Source of the DNA: Solen grandis
Taxonomy: Eukaryota > Mollusca > Bivalvia > Adapedonta > Solenidae
NCBI GenBank assembly: GCA_021229015.1
Contig: CM037795.1
Span: forward strand, 13,177,193-13,241,192
Length of the DNA stretch: 64,000 bases
Direction of reading: 5' to 3'
The notes under the pieces are model-generated. The model had not been told where the DNA came from, did no database searches, and saw only the letters and a list, made by a program, of their open reading frames with translations. The stretch's first letter is position 1. Each line of letters opens with the position of its first letter. The translations under genes and the position numbers were made by a program. Below are positions 57,380 to 64,000 of the stretch, piece after piece.

Positions 57380-60212
57380 GATTTTTGTATGTCGCGGCCG
57401 GTGTCATTTCTCATGTTACCGGCGTGATACCACACGGAGGTAACGGGTACATTCCACACATGACGTCGGTCGGACAATCAAAAGTGATATATATAACGGA
57501 ATAGTTCATGAATAAACAAGAACAATAACTGTTGTAGATTTTGCCAACCTATCTTGTAAGAGTTGTCTTATCATCTAATCAATAAACAATGGTCTTTAAT
57601 TTAACTTTTTAAGATAAATGTGGGGTATATATTGAACGATTATAACATAATGTTAAAATTGAAAGTTAACATACCATTATGATCTGAAATAAATCAATAT
57701 TACTGACATACTGACGTTTCTCAGAGCAATAGGAAACCATGTGATGGAGACAAAATAAAGATGGTCATGTATAATTACGTATATTACTAAGTGACTTGTT
57801 TGTTTAACTAAACCCATACTGCTGATAGTCTGGCCAATTATGCTCTGATTCAAAACTCACCTAAAATAATCGGTGACAACAATATGGCACCATTAAAGCT
57901 GTACAAAAAGTCATATAATCTTATTTCAGAGTTCAGTTACGTTTGTTTCAAGTTAGTGTGTTTCTATAGTTACATAATTATTGTATTTAGGAAAGCGCGA
58001 GACTCTGAAACCGCTGATGACCTGGAAGGCCGCTGTACAAAAGGTTCCCTGGGGTGTGGTCTTTCTACTGGGAGGCGGCTTCGCTATGGCGCATGCTGCC
58101 ACGGTAAGTCACCTCCTCCCCATCATGTTCTATCCACAGAAACCACTTCTGCCTTGGAGAATAAAACGTTCATCCTCTTTCTATCAAACCTTATCATTTT
58201 CCAAACAATTATCAATTGATAGCAATCTACCGTACATGAATATACAATATCTTTCATCTACTAGCAAAACTCGGTGATAACACCCGCCAAATAAACTTAA
58301 CCTTTATCACATTGTGCAGGTGACATAAATTATCTATTATATACAATCTACCGTTCATTTATAATATATTTTAACAGGAATCAGGTTTGTCAAAGTGGGT
58401 GGGTGAGAAGCTGACGGTGCTTGATTATCTTGACCCCTGGGTTTTGAACTTAGTTCTGTGCTACATCGTGGCCGCAATGACGGAAGTGACCAGCAACACC
58501 GCCACGTGCACACTGATGATGCCCATCCTCGCAAACTTGGTGAGTATCTTGAAATAATCAGGTGTGCGTTGCGTAGCCGAGACGTTTCGAAACGTTCTAA
58601 ATATGAAACTACAGGATAAAACTATGCAACGCATCCCTTTCTACTTTTTCAATATTGCTAGAAGTAACTGTACATATAACGTATGTCACGTTTTGAGCTT
58701 CTCAATTATTTCAATATCCGTTTGAAGTAAGTAGTTATGAGTCGTATTTATCCAATAAGTAATTTCATTTATCATTATTATGTGTATTATTATTACCATA
58801 TGTATTATTATTTCTATAGGCGGTCCATTTGAAACAGAACCCCCTTTATTTGATGTTCCCAACAGCCGTTGCGACGTCATTTGCATTCATGTTGCCTGTA
58901 GCAACTCCGCCAAATGCTGTCATATTTTCATACGGTTACGTTCGGGTTGTAGATATGGTAAGATATTCACAGTGGTTTAACGTTTGATTAAAAATCAACA
59001 TTCATTCGTACATCATCAAATATTTTCATAATACATATCGAACAAGTTTCCAGCTCCTTAATGCCTATACACTCCAAAAAGTAGCCAATCGACGAATAAA
59101 AACATATATAGTATGGCGTCCTGTTGCGTCATCTAAATAAAAGGCACCTAAACTATTCATATTATATCATATTATTCCTGCTTTTTAATGCCTAATACAT
59201 ACGCCAAAAAGTAGCCTGTTGGCGAATTTAAACAAATATTTCGTATGGTGGCCTGTTGGCGTCATCTTAAATAAAAGACCCCTCAACTTTGCATATTATT
59301 TCAAGATGTCATAGCCGTTTAAAGAATGAGGCTTCTGTTATGAGCATTATGTATATTTACATCATCTAAGGAGAAATTTTATAACGTTGAGATTACCCAA
59401 CCCATATTCCTTAAGTGAAAAACAACAACAACAACTATAATAAAACGAAGTAATAAAATAATTAATAAATGTTACTTTCTTACAGATTCGTGATTATGAA
59501 CATTTAAGGTATTAGCACCCTAATAACCATATTCCATATCTTGCCACTGGATGGTAATATTTCTATGAAACTTTGACACATTGAAGACATTCAAAAATAA
59601 AAAAAAATATTTCACCAAGAGTTTTTTTTTCAACTTTTATCTAATTTGGGAGAGGTAATCTGTATTTAAGTTAACATTGAAGACTATGGGAAATATACAT
59701 TTTCTGTGGATTAAAAAAAAACTGAATTGGATTTATGAGAAAACCCCACGGTAGAAGGATGCATTATATGATTCGTTTTCAAATTTCATGAAAAAATCTA
59801 AACTATACCTTAGAAAAATGGAGAAATTCAGGGGGATAACTCATGAAAGCAAAATTATCAAAGGGTGGTAATAATAGAATTTCTGTCACAGGTCATAACA
59901 TGTCACTTTGCACCTAAATTTCAATTTAAATTACATTTAAAAAGCTTATATTGTTGATAAAATTGGTGGCTGTAAGGGTTCTAAGACCTTAAATCAGTCA
60001 ATTGTAATATTTGTAATATTAAACAATAAACAAAATGATTTTGCTCTTATACCAAAATGACCGTCACTCTATTTCAGGCAACCACTGGGTTGATGTTAAA
60101 CATCGTTTGTGTCCTGGTGCTGATCGGAAGCACGGAAACGCTCGGAAACAGTTTGTTTGATTTCCATAACATCCCAGCTGAAATACTTGCTGCATATAAT
60201 ACTACAGGATGA
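34062..60212 (+). CDS. SLC13A: SLC13 family sodium-coupled di/tricarboxylate (or sulfate) cotransporter, complete, 14 exons
   Basis: Exons 34062-34169, 42933-43082, 44275-44390, 48869-49005, 49316-49436, 50068-50217, 52239-52367, 52590-52676, 55506-55610, 56422-56516, 57991-58103, 58378-58539, 58820-58957 and 60078-60212 join without a break in phase to give 581 residues, the usual size for the family. Both halves of the SLC13/DASS transport core are present: SNT at 142-144 ([15 protein letters not shown]) and again at 476-478 ([10 protein letters not shown]), with SLTGTGPN at 244-251 and ATPPNAVIF near the second hairpin. A charged cytosolic loop lies at 171-211. A sequon NTT at 578-580 sits near the extracellular C terminus, as in NaDC1. 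The family imports citrate, succinate or sulfate with sodium across the plasma membrane. The exact substrate cannot be set from sequence by eye. Confidence 0.95.
35435..35545 (+). mobile_element. SINE family 1 fragment in SLC13 intron 1
   Basis: AGTTCCAGGACTGGTTGACC, GGTGTCAGGACAATG and a degenerate GGTGTTATATCGCAGCACGT match the mid-body of the copy at 43194-43474. Confidence 0.5.
36860..37065 (+). mobile_element. SINE family 1 fragment in SLC13 intron 1
   Basis: ATGTGACTAGATGTGGTATT, ATGCTCGCTGCGTACTGACG and GGCGTGATATCGTAG follow the family order, but with strong divergence. Confidence 0.45.
37137..37772. mobile_element. Fold-back element made of short palindromic words
   Basis: The terminal inverted repeats TATGGAACGCCAAATCTA and TAGATTTGGCGTTCCATA enclose about 600 bases built almost only from self-complementary words: GATATC, AGATCT, CAAATGATTTG, TTGAAGAGATCTTCAA and GATATCAACAAAT. 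Many of them can pair with each other and with themselves. It has no coding capacity. Confidence 0.88.
38349..39972. mobile_element. Long inverted repeat (fold-back element), arms about 620-650 bases
   Basis: The left arm (about 38349-38966) begins TTAAGGGGTCGCTGTCAACC and the right arm (about 39316-39972) ends GGTTGACAGCGACCCCTTAA. Inner matching blocks include TTGCATGCACTCAATCAACA with its complement, and AAGATTTAATTCTTCAT with ATGAAGAATTAAATCTT. The arms are diverged by small changes and the spacer of about 350 bases is unique. No transposase was seen. Confidence 0.88.
40308..40622 (-). mobile_element. SINE family 1, near full-length reverse copy
   Basis: From the right it reads: A and B boxes (reverse of GGGATCGAACTCACGACCTC and GAGGCGGACGCTC), the body (CAAGCAAGGGGAGC, GTAGACATGTGGCATGATAC, TTTCAGTCATTTGGAGACGA) and a GTTTGTTTGTTGGGTTTACC tail. 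Confidence 0.88.
41166..41500. repeat. 48-base minisatellite, about six copies
   Basis: The unit is GTTACGCTATGGTCTGCTAT then GATATGGTACATATGTATGT and TACGTTAT. Because 48 is divisible by three, several frames stay open across it. The units alternate between two variants, CTATGG and CTGTGG. Confidence 0.93.
42933..43082 (+). CDS. SLC13A: SLC13 exon 2
   Basis: It encodes [20 protein letters not shown] and [11 protein letters not shown], the second and third membrane segments with the family's TEALP motif. Phase 0 at both ends; the donor GTACTC is weaker than the others. Confidence 0.92.
43194..43474 (+). mobile_element. SINE family 1 copy in SLC13 intron 2
   Basis: A diverged head (GAGGTTATAGGTTCGATCCT) and body (CCTGGACTGGTTGGCCTAGT, GTGTGGTATTATG, GTCTACAGCGTGATATTGCA) end in GTTAAACGTAAGCAAACAAA. 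Confidence 0.8.
43545..43720 (-). repeat. Family C repeat, diverged copy
   Basis: TTCGCTGACATTAAAATTTT, AAAGGTCATTCCGTGG and GGGGAATAATATTCGTGGC share order with the copy at 28009-28220. Confidence 0.55.
44027..44253 (+). mobile_element. SINE family 2, diverged copy just upstream of SLC13 exon 3
   Basis: GGGCTCCGTGACGGACTGGT head, CGTAGGTTCGTGACCCATTC B-box region, TTTCAGCTGGGTTGCGGTGG and a GGCGACGGTAGATTCC end with an AAC-rich tail. It ends about 20 bases before the exon 3 acceptor. Confidence 0.6.
44275..44390 (+). CDS. SLC13A: SLC13 exon 3
   Basis: [20 protein letters not shown] and [13 protein letters not shown] match the conserved third helix and following basic loop. Ends phase 2 at GTAAGT. 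Confidence 0.94.
45838..46085 (+). mobile_element. SINE family 2, full copy
   Basis: A Leu/Ser-tRNA-like head (CCTCCGTGGCCGAGAGGG ... GGATTCGAATCCCGGCAGGG) with a long variable region is followed by CAGCTGGCTTGCGGTAGGTC, GTGCATTCGGGGTCTTCCTC and TACTGTCGAAGCGACGGTAA. The head has no closed acceptor stem, so it is a SINE and not a tRNA gene. Confidence 0.85.
46590..46915 (+). mobile_element. Possible LINE 3' tail
   Basis: A GGCCGACCACTAATGTTG, TATAACTTGTGGCCCAATCC, GTATGTATTTATGTATG and GATTGCAATAAAATATGA succession resembles the 3' untranslated ends of non-LTR elements. No reverse transcriptase frame is left, so the call is tentative. Confidence 0.3.
47290..47764 (+). pseudogene. RecQ-like DNA helicase pseudogene in SLC13 intron 3
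   Basis: A degraded Walker A segment (GCGKSLTY, about 47386-47409) lies one frame away from an open stretch starting near 47450 that reads [32 protein letters not shown] and [18 protein letters not shown]. These match motifs I, Ia and II (a DEAH-type box changed to NECH) of RecQ helicases. Frameshift and stop codons separate the parts and the C-terminal helicase domain is absent. It is a dead fragment, perhaps carried by a mobile element. Confidence 0.7.
48063..48868. repeat. 37-38 base minisatellite, about 20 copies, abutting SLC13 exon 4
   Basis: The unit is GAGGTCAATGTGTGTATGTA then CCAATACACCTGTGTAGT. Copies degrade toward the right end. The last unit, GACAATGTATGTGTGTACAG, supplies the 3' splice site of exon 4. 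Confidence 0.95.
48869..49005 (+). CDS. SLC13A: SLC13 exon 4: first SNT transport motif
   Basis: [20 protein letters not shown] then [16 protein letters not shown] is the first re-entrant hairpin with the SNT triplet that lines the sodium and substrate site in SLC13 proteins. The split Trp codon spans the intron. Ends phase 1. Confidence 0.94.
49316..49436 (+). CDS. SLC13A: SLC13 exon 5: variable cytosolic loop
   Basis: Charged, low-conservation residues ([32 protein letters not shown]) form the intracellular loop of the first half. Phase 1 in, phase 2 out. Confidence 0.85.
49590..49622. repeat. (CT)n microsatellite
   Basis: About 15 CT units in SLC13 intron 5. Confidence 0.93.
50068..50217 (+). 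CDS. SLC13A: SLC13 exon 6: TGTGPN signature
   Basis: [20 protein letters not shown] then [11 protein letters not shown] is the most conserved family signature, near the sodium site. Acceptor ATCTCAG. Confidence 0.95.
51335..51565. repeat. Degenerate tandem repeat of about 70 bases, part 1
   Basis: ACAAGATTTACCTCTTATAC, ACGAAGAATACGAAATG and a TGACGTCA-like word recur about three times. Further units appear at 52040-52165, split from these by unique and palindromic sequence. Confidence 0.75.
51914..51992. mobile_element. Small hairpin MITE
   Basis: ATGGAATATATCCCATCTCG and CGATGAGATATATTCCAT, extended by AAGTGATAC/GTATCACTT, form arms of 29 bases around a loop of 21 bases. Confidence 0.85.
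52040..52165. repeat. Degenerate tandem repeat of about 70 bases, part 2
   Basis: GAATGCGAAATGACGTCATC and ACAAGATTTACCTCTTATAC continue the pattern of 51335-51565, ending 70 bases before SLC13 exon 7. Confidence 0.72.
52239..52367 (+). CDS. SLC13A: SLC13 exon 7
   Basis: [20 protein letters not shown] and [12 protein letters not shown] match the conserved ANWM-GVP segment and the following helix. Split codons on both sides (phase 2). Confidence 0.94.
52590..52676 (+). CDS. SLC13A: SLC13 exon 8: cytosolic loop
   Basis: [20 protein letters not shown] then [10 protein letters not shown] is the basic loop ending in the YxSLGPxTF motif, completed by the next exon. Confidence 0.92.
53268..55462. 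repeat. 17-base satellite array, about 125 copies, in SLC13 intron 8
   Basis: The unit is GATATAACCACTACTAT or GATATAACCACTACTGT. It runs for about 2.2 kb with little interruption, with a few collapsed units (55000-55060). A similar palindrome-free AT-rich unit is not found elsewhere in the window. Confidence 0.97.
55506..55610 (+). CDS. SLC13A: SLC13 exon 9
   Basis: [20 protein letters not shown] then [13 protein letters not shown] is the conserved helix and R-x-P/G-rich loop. The acceptor follows the satellite by about 40 bases of ordinary sequence. Confidence 0.94.
55925..56300 (-). pseudogene. Tc1/mariner-like transposase remnant in SLC13 intron 9
   Basis: Reading the minus strand gives [30 protein letters not shown] (the HHDNAP-type motif around the second catalytic Asp), and further down a [10 protein letters not shown] helix and a YFVKKKSIT end like the family's C terminus. 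The pieces sit in different frames with stops between, so the gene is dead and truncated. Terminal repeats were not identified. Confidence 0.55.
56422..56516 (+). CDS. SLC13A: SLC13 exon 10
   Basis: [20 protein letters not shown] then [11 protein letters not shown]: conserved helix with FVFPS. Acceptor CTTCCCAG; phase 2 in, phase 1 out. Confidence 0.93.
56700..56890 (+). mobile_element. Family C repeat
   Basis: ATCCACGAATAATAATCCCC, ACGAGAACTTGTCTCTTAC, TTTTCTAGAACATAG and AATCAACGAAATTTAATGTC match the reverse of 28009-28220; the end ATTAATGATTTTACAGT pairs with the missing TACTGT start. Confidence 0.75.
57180..57470 (-). mobile_element. SINE family 1, reverse copy with a poly-T insertion
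   Basis: GCCGTAGACATGTGGCATGA, CACCGGGTCAACCAGTACTG, GAGCCAAGCAAGGGAGC and TATGTCGCGGCCGG keep family order. About 37 T residues (57343-57377) interrupt it. Confidence 0.75.
57991..58103 (+). CDS. SLC13A: SLC13 exon 11
   Basis: [20 protein letters not shown] then [12 protein letters not shown] is the conserved WG-LLGGGFA segment of the second half. Phase 1 in, phase 0 out. A shifted frame over the same bases is also open and is rejected. Confidence 0.94.
58378..58539 (+). CDS. SLC13A: SLC13 exon 12: second SNT motif
   Basis: [32 protein letters not shown] and MMPILANL: the second re-entrant hairpin that pairs with the SNT of exon 4. Phase 0 both ends. Confidence 0.95.
58820..58957 (+). CDS. 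SLC13A: SLC13 exon 13
   Basis: [20 protein letters not shown] then [18 protein letters not shown] includes the TPPNA motif. Phase 0 both ends. Confidence 0.95.
59040..59290. repeat. Tandem duplication of about 120 bases in SLC13 intron 13
   Basis: CTTTTTAATGCCTAATACAT-like text, CCAAAAAGTAGCC, CGAAT, GTATGG, CCTGTTG and CGTCATCT-AAATAAAAG occur twice in order, with moderate divergence. Confidence 0.8.
60078..60212 (+). CDS. SLC13A: SLC13 exon 14: last helix and stop
   Basis: [20 protein letters not shown] then [20 protein letters not shown] and NTTG, TGA. The C-terminal sequon fits the known extracellular, glycosylated C terminus of this family. Confidence 0.93.
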   Translation, partial: ATTGLMLNIVCVLVLIGSTETLGNSLFDFHNIPAEILAAYNTTG

Positions 60213-60712
60213 AAGACCGGACCGGAAATGACGTCTTTGATATGACATGATATGTTGTTTTTTCTTTGTGTGTGTGTCATTCATTTAGACAGAAACAAAT
60301 GACAACTGAATACTATTCCTATTTTTTTGTTCATATAAGATCATCAGGTGATATAGCCTGATACTGTACTCCAATCTCCACGCAGTTATCTCCCCTTCAT
60401 TCTTCGGCATAGATAAGGGGAAGTAACCGCTGCGGGCAGTTTGACTGTACTCATGAACTGTAAGTCTCCTGCGATAGTACATGTAGTGACTGTTAGGTAA
60501 CTGTGTCTTAGTCCATCAGACGACAATTTCTTTTATTAGGAAACGGATAGAGTTACTAGAAACACAGTTACACGCTTTATGTTGTACATCTATATCAATA
60601 TACATGTATATATATTACCATACCATGATCTTAACAGCCATATACACAGATTGTTGTGATAAAATTGTTATCAGTATAATTCTTTTTTTAACATATACCA
60701 TACCCATACTTG

Positions 60713-60718
60713 AATAAA
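60713..60718 (+). promoter_or_regulatory. Candidate SLC13 polyadenylation signal
   Basis: AATAAA 500 bases after the stop; T-rich sequence follows within 40-60 bases. Confidence 0.4.
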
Positions 60719-61120
60719 ATCGCATAATATTTTCATGCATTTAGAACTGTATATATATTCGTTATTTTTTATATTACCTGTATTAAACTTTTCTTCAACA
60801 TGTCTGCCTTAGTCAAAACAAGATTGTTTTTCCCATATACACACATGCACGCGCACGTAAAAAAAGTTGAAACGCGGCTTCACTCTCGATGACAGGCAGG
60901 TTTGCAAAATAAACCTGTTGGAAGTCAGGGTACTGGTGTACTTACTTCACCTAATGACTAAGCTAGCATATAGGACTAGATCTAGTTGTGCAAAGATCTA
61001 AGATAAGAATTTGTTCTGCCTTCGAGTATGACAATAGCAAAAAATGGAATTCTGAAAATTGTAAACAATGGTGTATTTCTAGACATTTGAAATGAGTACA
61101 ATTGAATATACCACCACCAT

Positions 61121-61238
61121 AATCATCATCATCATCATCATCGTCATCACTGATACCGCCTTCATCATCACCATCATCATCATCGTCATCACTAATACCG
61201 TCTTCATCATCACAACCATCATCATAATCAACAACAAC
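61121..61238. repeat. CAT-rich trinucleotide repeat
   Basis: Imperfect (CAT)n with CGT interruptions in two sub-blocks separated by CACTGATACCGCCTT/CACTAATACCGTCTT. The minus-strand aspartate-rich frame is only its shadow. Confidence 0.92.
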
Positions 61239-61849
61239 AACAACATATAAAGGAAATAATCCTTTCAAATTTTTAGGTAAAATAATGAAAAACAAAAACT
61301 GGTGAATGATGACAATCATGGACTCTTGAACTATTGAGTACGATATGGTATTCACTAGCAAAGATCGGCAGATCACTCAATTAGTGAATATCACTCATAT
61401 TCAATAAGTCCGTCATTGTTTTTGTATGTACCCAGTTTATTATTGTTCTTCTTGGTGTTGTTTTTGCGAGTTAATTTTAGCTGTATGCATTCGAAAAAAA
61501 TATGTTTTGCAGCATGTAGATTGGTTAAAAACTCTTCGTTAAGTGATAAAGCAACCAATGAAATGACTGTATTTGGAACATTTGATATTGACACTTTAAG
61601 ATAGTATCCAAAGGTTTAACGTATTCAGTAAACTGTTTTAAGTCAAATGAGGGTTGTATACATTAAAGCAATTCTAGTGTAATCGTCACTAGATCAATAA
61701 ACCTGTCCCAACAGAAACTATCTTGTCGCATTGACATCAGTAGTTCGATCATCGGCCGTGGCGCACCGGATCGTTAAGTAATGGTATATCTCCAAATTCT
61801 TTGTCTTCATTAATAAAAAATAAAAATAAATAAAAAAAAAGGGTTGCAT

Positions 61850-62000
61850 AAGGGATGGTTGTCCCGGCGACAGAATAATATGTCTTGGCGTGGTATCATT
61901 TCATCATATGTCTACGTGATTTCGCAGCAGTACATCCATCTTATGTATTCATAGTCCCCCAAATTACTGAATTACTGCTGGAGGAATTTGGTGGAAGCAT
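61850..62000 (+). mobile_element. SINE family 1 fragment, strongly diverged
   Basis: GGCGTGGTATCATTTCATCA, TATGTCTACGTGATTTCGCA and CCCAAATTACTGAATTACTG keep the family 1 order. Confidence 0.5.
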
Positions 62001-62823
62001 TCCGGTGTGTGTTAGGTTCAAAATGTGCTAAGCTCTGCTGGAATGAAACATTTTACTATACGAAAGGATTGTCTCTACAAAATATGTACTTTCTCAGTGC
62101 AGCATGTCAGAAGTGATTAGTCGTCTAGGATCAAGCAATGTCTTATTGCAATCTTCTTTAATTAGGAGATACCAGGAGAGCATTAGCAAGGGTAGATAAT
62201 ACATAAAAATGTAAACCATTTATATTACGCCATTCATTACCTAACCCACTATAACTAAAATAGGGTTAGGGTACCGGTGCAAATTCAGCTCATTGCATGA
62301 CGTAATTATGTAGTAATTCTGTAAAAAACATTTTTTTCCTGGAAAATGAAAGGACAATAAATAGCAATTTCTTAAGTGCGTTCAGTAAGTAAAATATAAC
62401 TAGATATAATTTTTACACGTATGAATGACAGAAAAGTGGTAAAGTGATAATTAAAAGGATTACTTTATTTATTTTTTTAAATGGTAAATTAACGAATGCT
62501 AAGAAGTGACCTATTGCAAACAATTGGTAAGAGCGTCCCGTGAATTCACCTGCACGTCCTAGAAAAAAACGTCTGGTACCCTCCTTGCTTCACAACTGAA
62601 ACGTTGGATAAGCTGCATGACGTCATAGTAAAGAATACTTAGATATGACGCTTTATTTTCTAGCGATGTACAAGATGAATTTTTTTCGATATGCAAGAAG
62701 TTCTTAAGTACGTCTTTGTCACCAGAGGCCTGTTCTCTATAAAGAAAATATTATTATCTCCATTTAGAGTTATATCGATTGAAATCCATTGAGCTCTAGA
62801 GAAAAACAACAAAACAGAAATGT

Positions 62824-63030
62824 GGTCTTAACTGTATTGTCATTAATTGTCGCTGGAAATTAATTTTCGTGGAGGGTTTTACCCACGAACATTAATCCAC
62901 ACGACCAACAAACATTAAACCCAACGAATTAATGTATTTGCCTCTACTCGAACAGAAACCCACAAATAAATGTACCCATGAAATTTCCTTGATCATATAT
63001 TCAACAAAATTCACTGTCAGCGAAGTATAA
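62824..63030 (-). mobile_element. Family C repeat
   Basis: AACTGTATTGTCATTAATTG, TTTTCGTGGAGGGTTTTACC, CACGAACATTAATCCACACG and CCACAAATAAATGTACCCAT match the family, in a partly rearranged order. It lies 350 bases upstream of the TATA box at 63375. Confidence 0.6.
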
Positions 63031-63374
63031 TGTTTTCTACAACATCATTTACTTCTATACAATATGAAGTAATAGCCTCCCTGCGTTGGGGTCTTGCTAA
63101 TAATTTTATCAATAATCATTCAAAGGAATTAGCTTCAAATGACCAAGCTGCATACACCGAGATCAATACCGAGATAGTAATCGTTGGAACCCGACATGTC
63201 ACGCCCACTTCCATGGTATCTAGTCGGAATTGGCTGTTATTAGGTGCATTACCACTTGCGTCTATCTATTAACGTTCCGAGCCTCTGACTCTGAGATTTC
63301 CCCTATCTTTTTTACGAAGGATTGGGCGACCCCTGTCGTTGTTTACTACATACAGTTCAACTAATAGACGTTAG

Positions 63375-63382
63375 TATAAAAG
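63375..63382 (+). promoter_or_regulatory. TATA box of the next gene
   Basis: TATAAAAG stands alone in GC-neutral sequence. A pyrimidine-rich initiator-like ACTTGTCTTC begins about 30 bases downstream (near 63409). Confidence 0.55.
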
Positions 63383-63408
63383 CTGCCACCCGAGGAAGGT
63401 AACCTGCA

Positions 63409-63446
63409 CTTGTCTTCACCACCATCCAGCGTTGAATATCTAAATC
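63409..63446 (+). other. Probable noncoding first exon of a gene continuing right of the window
   Basis: A short transcribed-looking segment starts at the expected distance from the TATA box and ends at a consensus donor GTAAGTATT at 63447. It has no ATG. The coding exons lie outside the window, so the gene cannot be named. Confidence 0.45.
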
Positions 63447-63993
63447 GTAAGTATTATTGCTTTTATTGTCTACGAACACTTGTCATAATGATAATATGTT
63501 CCTCTAATGATATATATATTGCATCTACGTAACCGTATCATGAATACAAATGACACATCTTGTAATCATTCTTTGCGTTCCTTTCGTTGACATAATGCAT
63601 TACAGAAACAGTATGAAAGTTCGTTGAAATAATTATTTAATCATTCGATAGTGCACAATAATGAGCTTTTCTATATTTTGTTTTTTACATAAATGCGTAC
63701 ATTCATGCATGTTGTAGTTAGTTTAATGATGTTCAGTTTGACATTGTCCCATTTAGATTACTTTGAAATCCGTAGATATTATATTTTCTATGACGTCTAC
63801 GTGTTGTTGTTGTTTTTTTGCTGTTTTTTTGTTTTTGTTTTTAATAAATTATTTGTTTATTTGTATAATTGATTATTGAGCCGGTACAATTAAGTCTCAT
63901 TTCCTTCTAGTTAAAAGTTCACGATCTGATATACGACATGTGCGGACAATTGTTTGAATCTTGTTTATTGCAAACACTTTGAACTTAACAATA
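63447..63993 (+). other. Probable intron 1 of the right-hand gene
   Basis: AT-rich sequence with T runs (63810-63840) and no exon or repeat recognised, then a run of N from 63994. Confidence 0.35.
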
Positions 63994-64000
63994 NNNNNNN

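Noticed and set aside
57884..58219. 111-codon frame over SLC13 exon 11
   Set aside because: It is the wrong frame; the conserved [12 protein letters not shown] reading uses another phase between clear splice sites.
60963..61376. Aspartate-rich minus-strand frame of 137 codons
   Set aside because: The Asp run is the translation of a CAT repeat; nothing else in it looks coding.

Overview
The window is animal nuclear DNA: AT-rich, gene-poor, with phase-consistent GT-AG introns and many tRNA-derived SINEs, MITEs and minisatellites. The protein families (a type III classical cadherin, an SLC13 transporter, an antistasin-WAP secreted protein) and the repeat style (short palindromic MITEs, SINEs ending in a GACGTTAAACC-like tail) suggest a lophotrochozoan, most likely a bivalve mollusc. 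That placement is inference; no rRNA or mitochondrial marker is present.

Layout. (1) About 5.0-6.7 kb (+): two homologous stop-containing terminal exons of an unidentified gene whose body lies left of the window. (2) 6.7-13.9 kb: no coding signal, only SINEs and MITEs, ending at a 100-N assembly gap (13894-13993). (3) 13994-21167 (+): the last nine exons of a DN-cadherin-like type III classical cadherin (end of LamG1, EGF-like, LamG2, EGF-like, TM helix, p120- and beta-catenin-binding tail), followed by a probable long 3' UTR to about 24.0 kb. The gap cuts into its first visible exon. (4) 24742-28594 (-): a complete three-exon secreted protein of 423 residues with a signal peptide, a long cysteine-free glycosylated region, an antistasin motif and a full eight-cysteine WAP domain. 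It converges on the cadherin. (5) 34062-60212 (+): a complete 14-exon SLC13 sodium/carboxylate (or sulfate) cotransporter of 581 residues. Its introns hold most of the repeats: two fold-back elements, three large tandem arrays, a RecQ-helicase pseudogene, a mariner-like transposase remnant and several SINEs. (6) 63375-63446: a TATA box and probable noncoding first exon of the next gene, which continues to the right.

The genes look functionally independent: cell adhesion, a secreted protease-inhibitor-type protein, and anion uptake. All exon joins were read by eye from splice consensus and reading phase. Every intron in the three modelled genes keeps phase, which is the main support for the models. 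The least ordinary observations are the paired alternative C-terminal exons, 3' splice sites that sit in or beside recent repeats (SLC13 exons 3 and 4, cadherin exons after MITEs), the nested palindrome at 0.6-2.1 kb, the array of self-complementary GATATC/AGATCT words at 37.1-37.8 kb, and the missing upstream cadherin exons at the gap.
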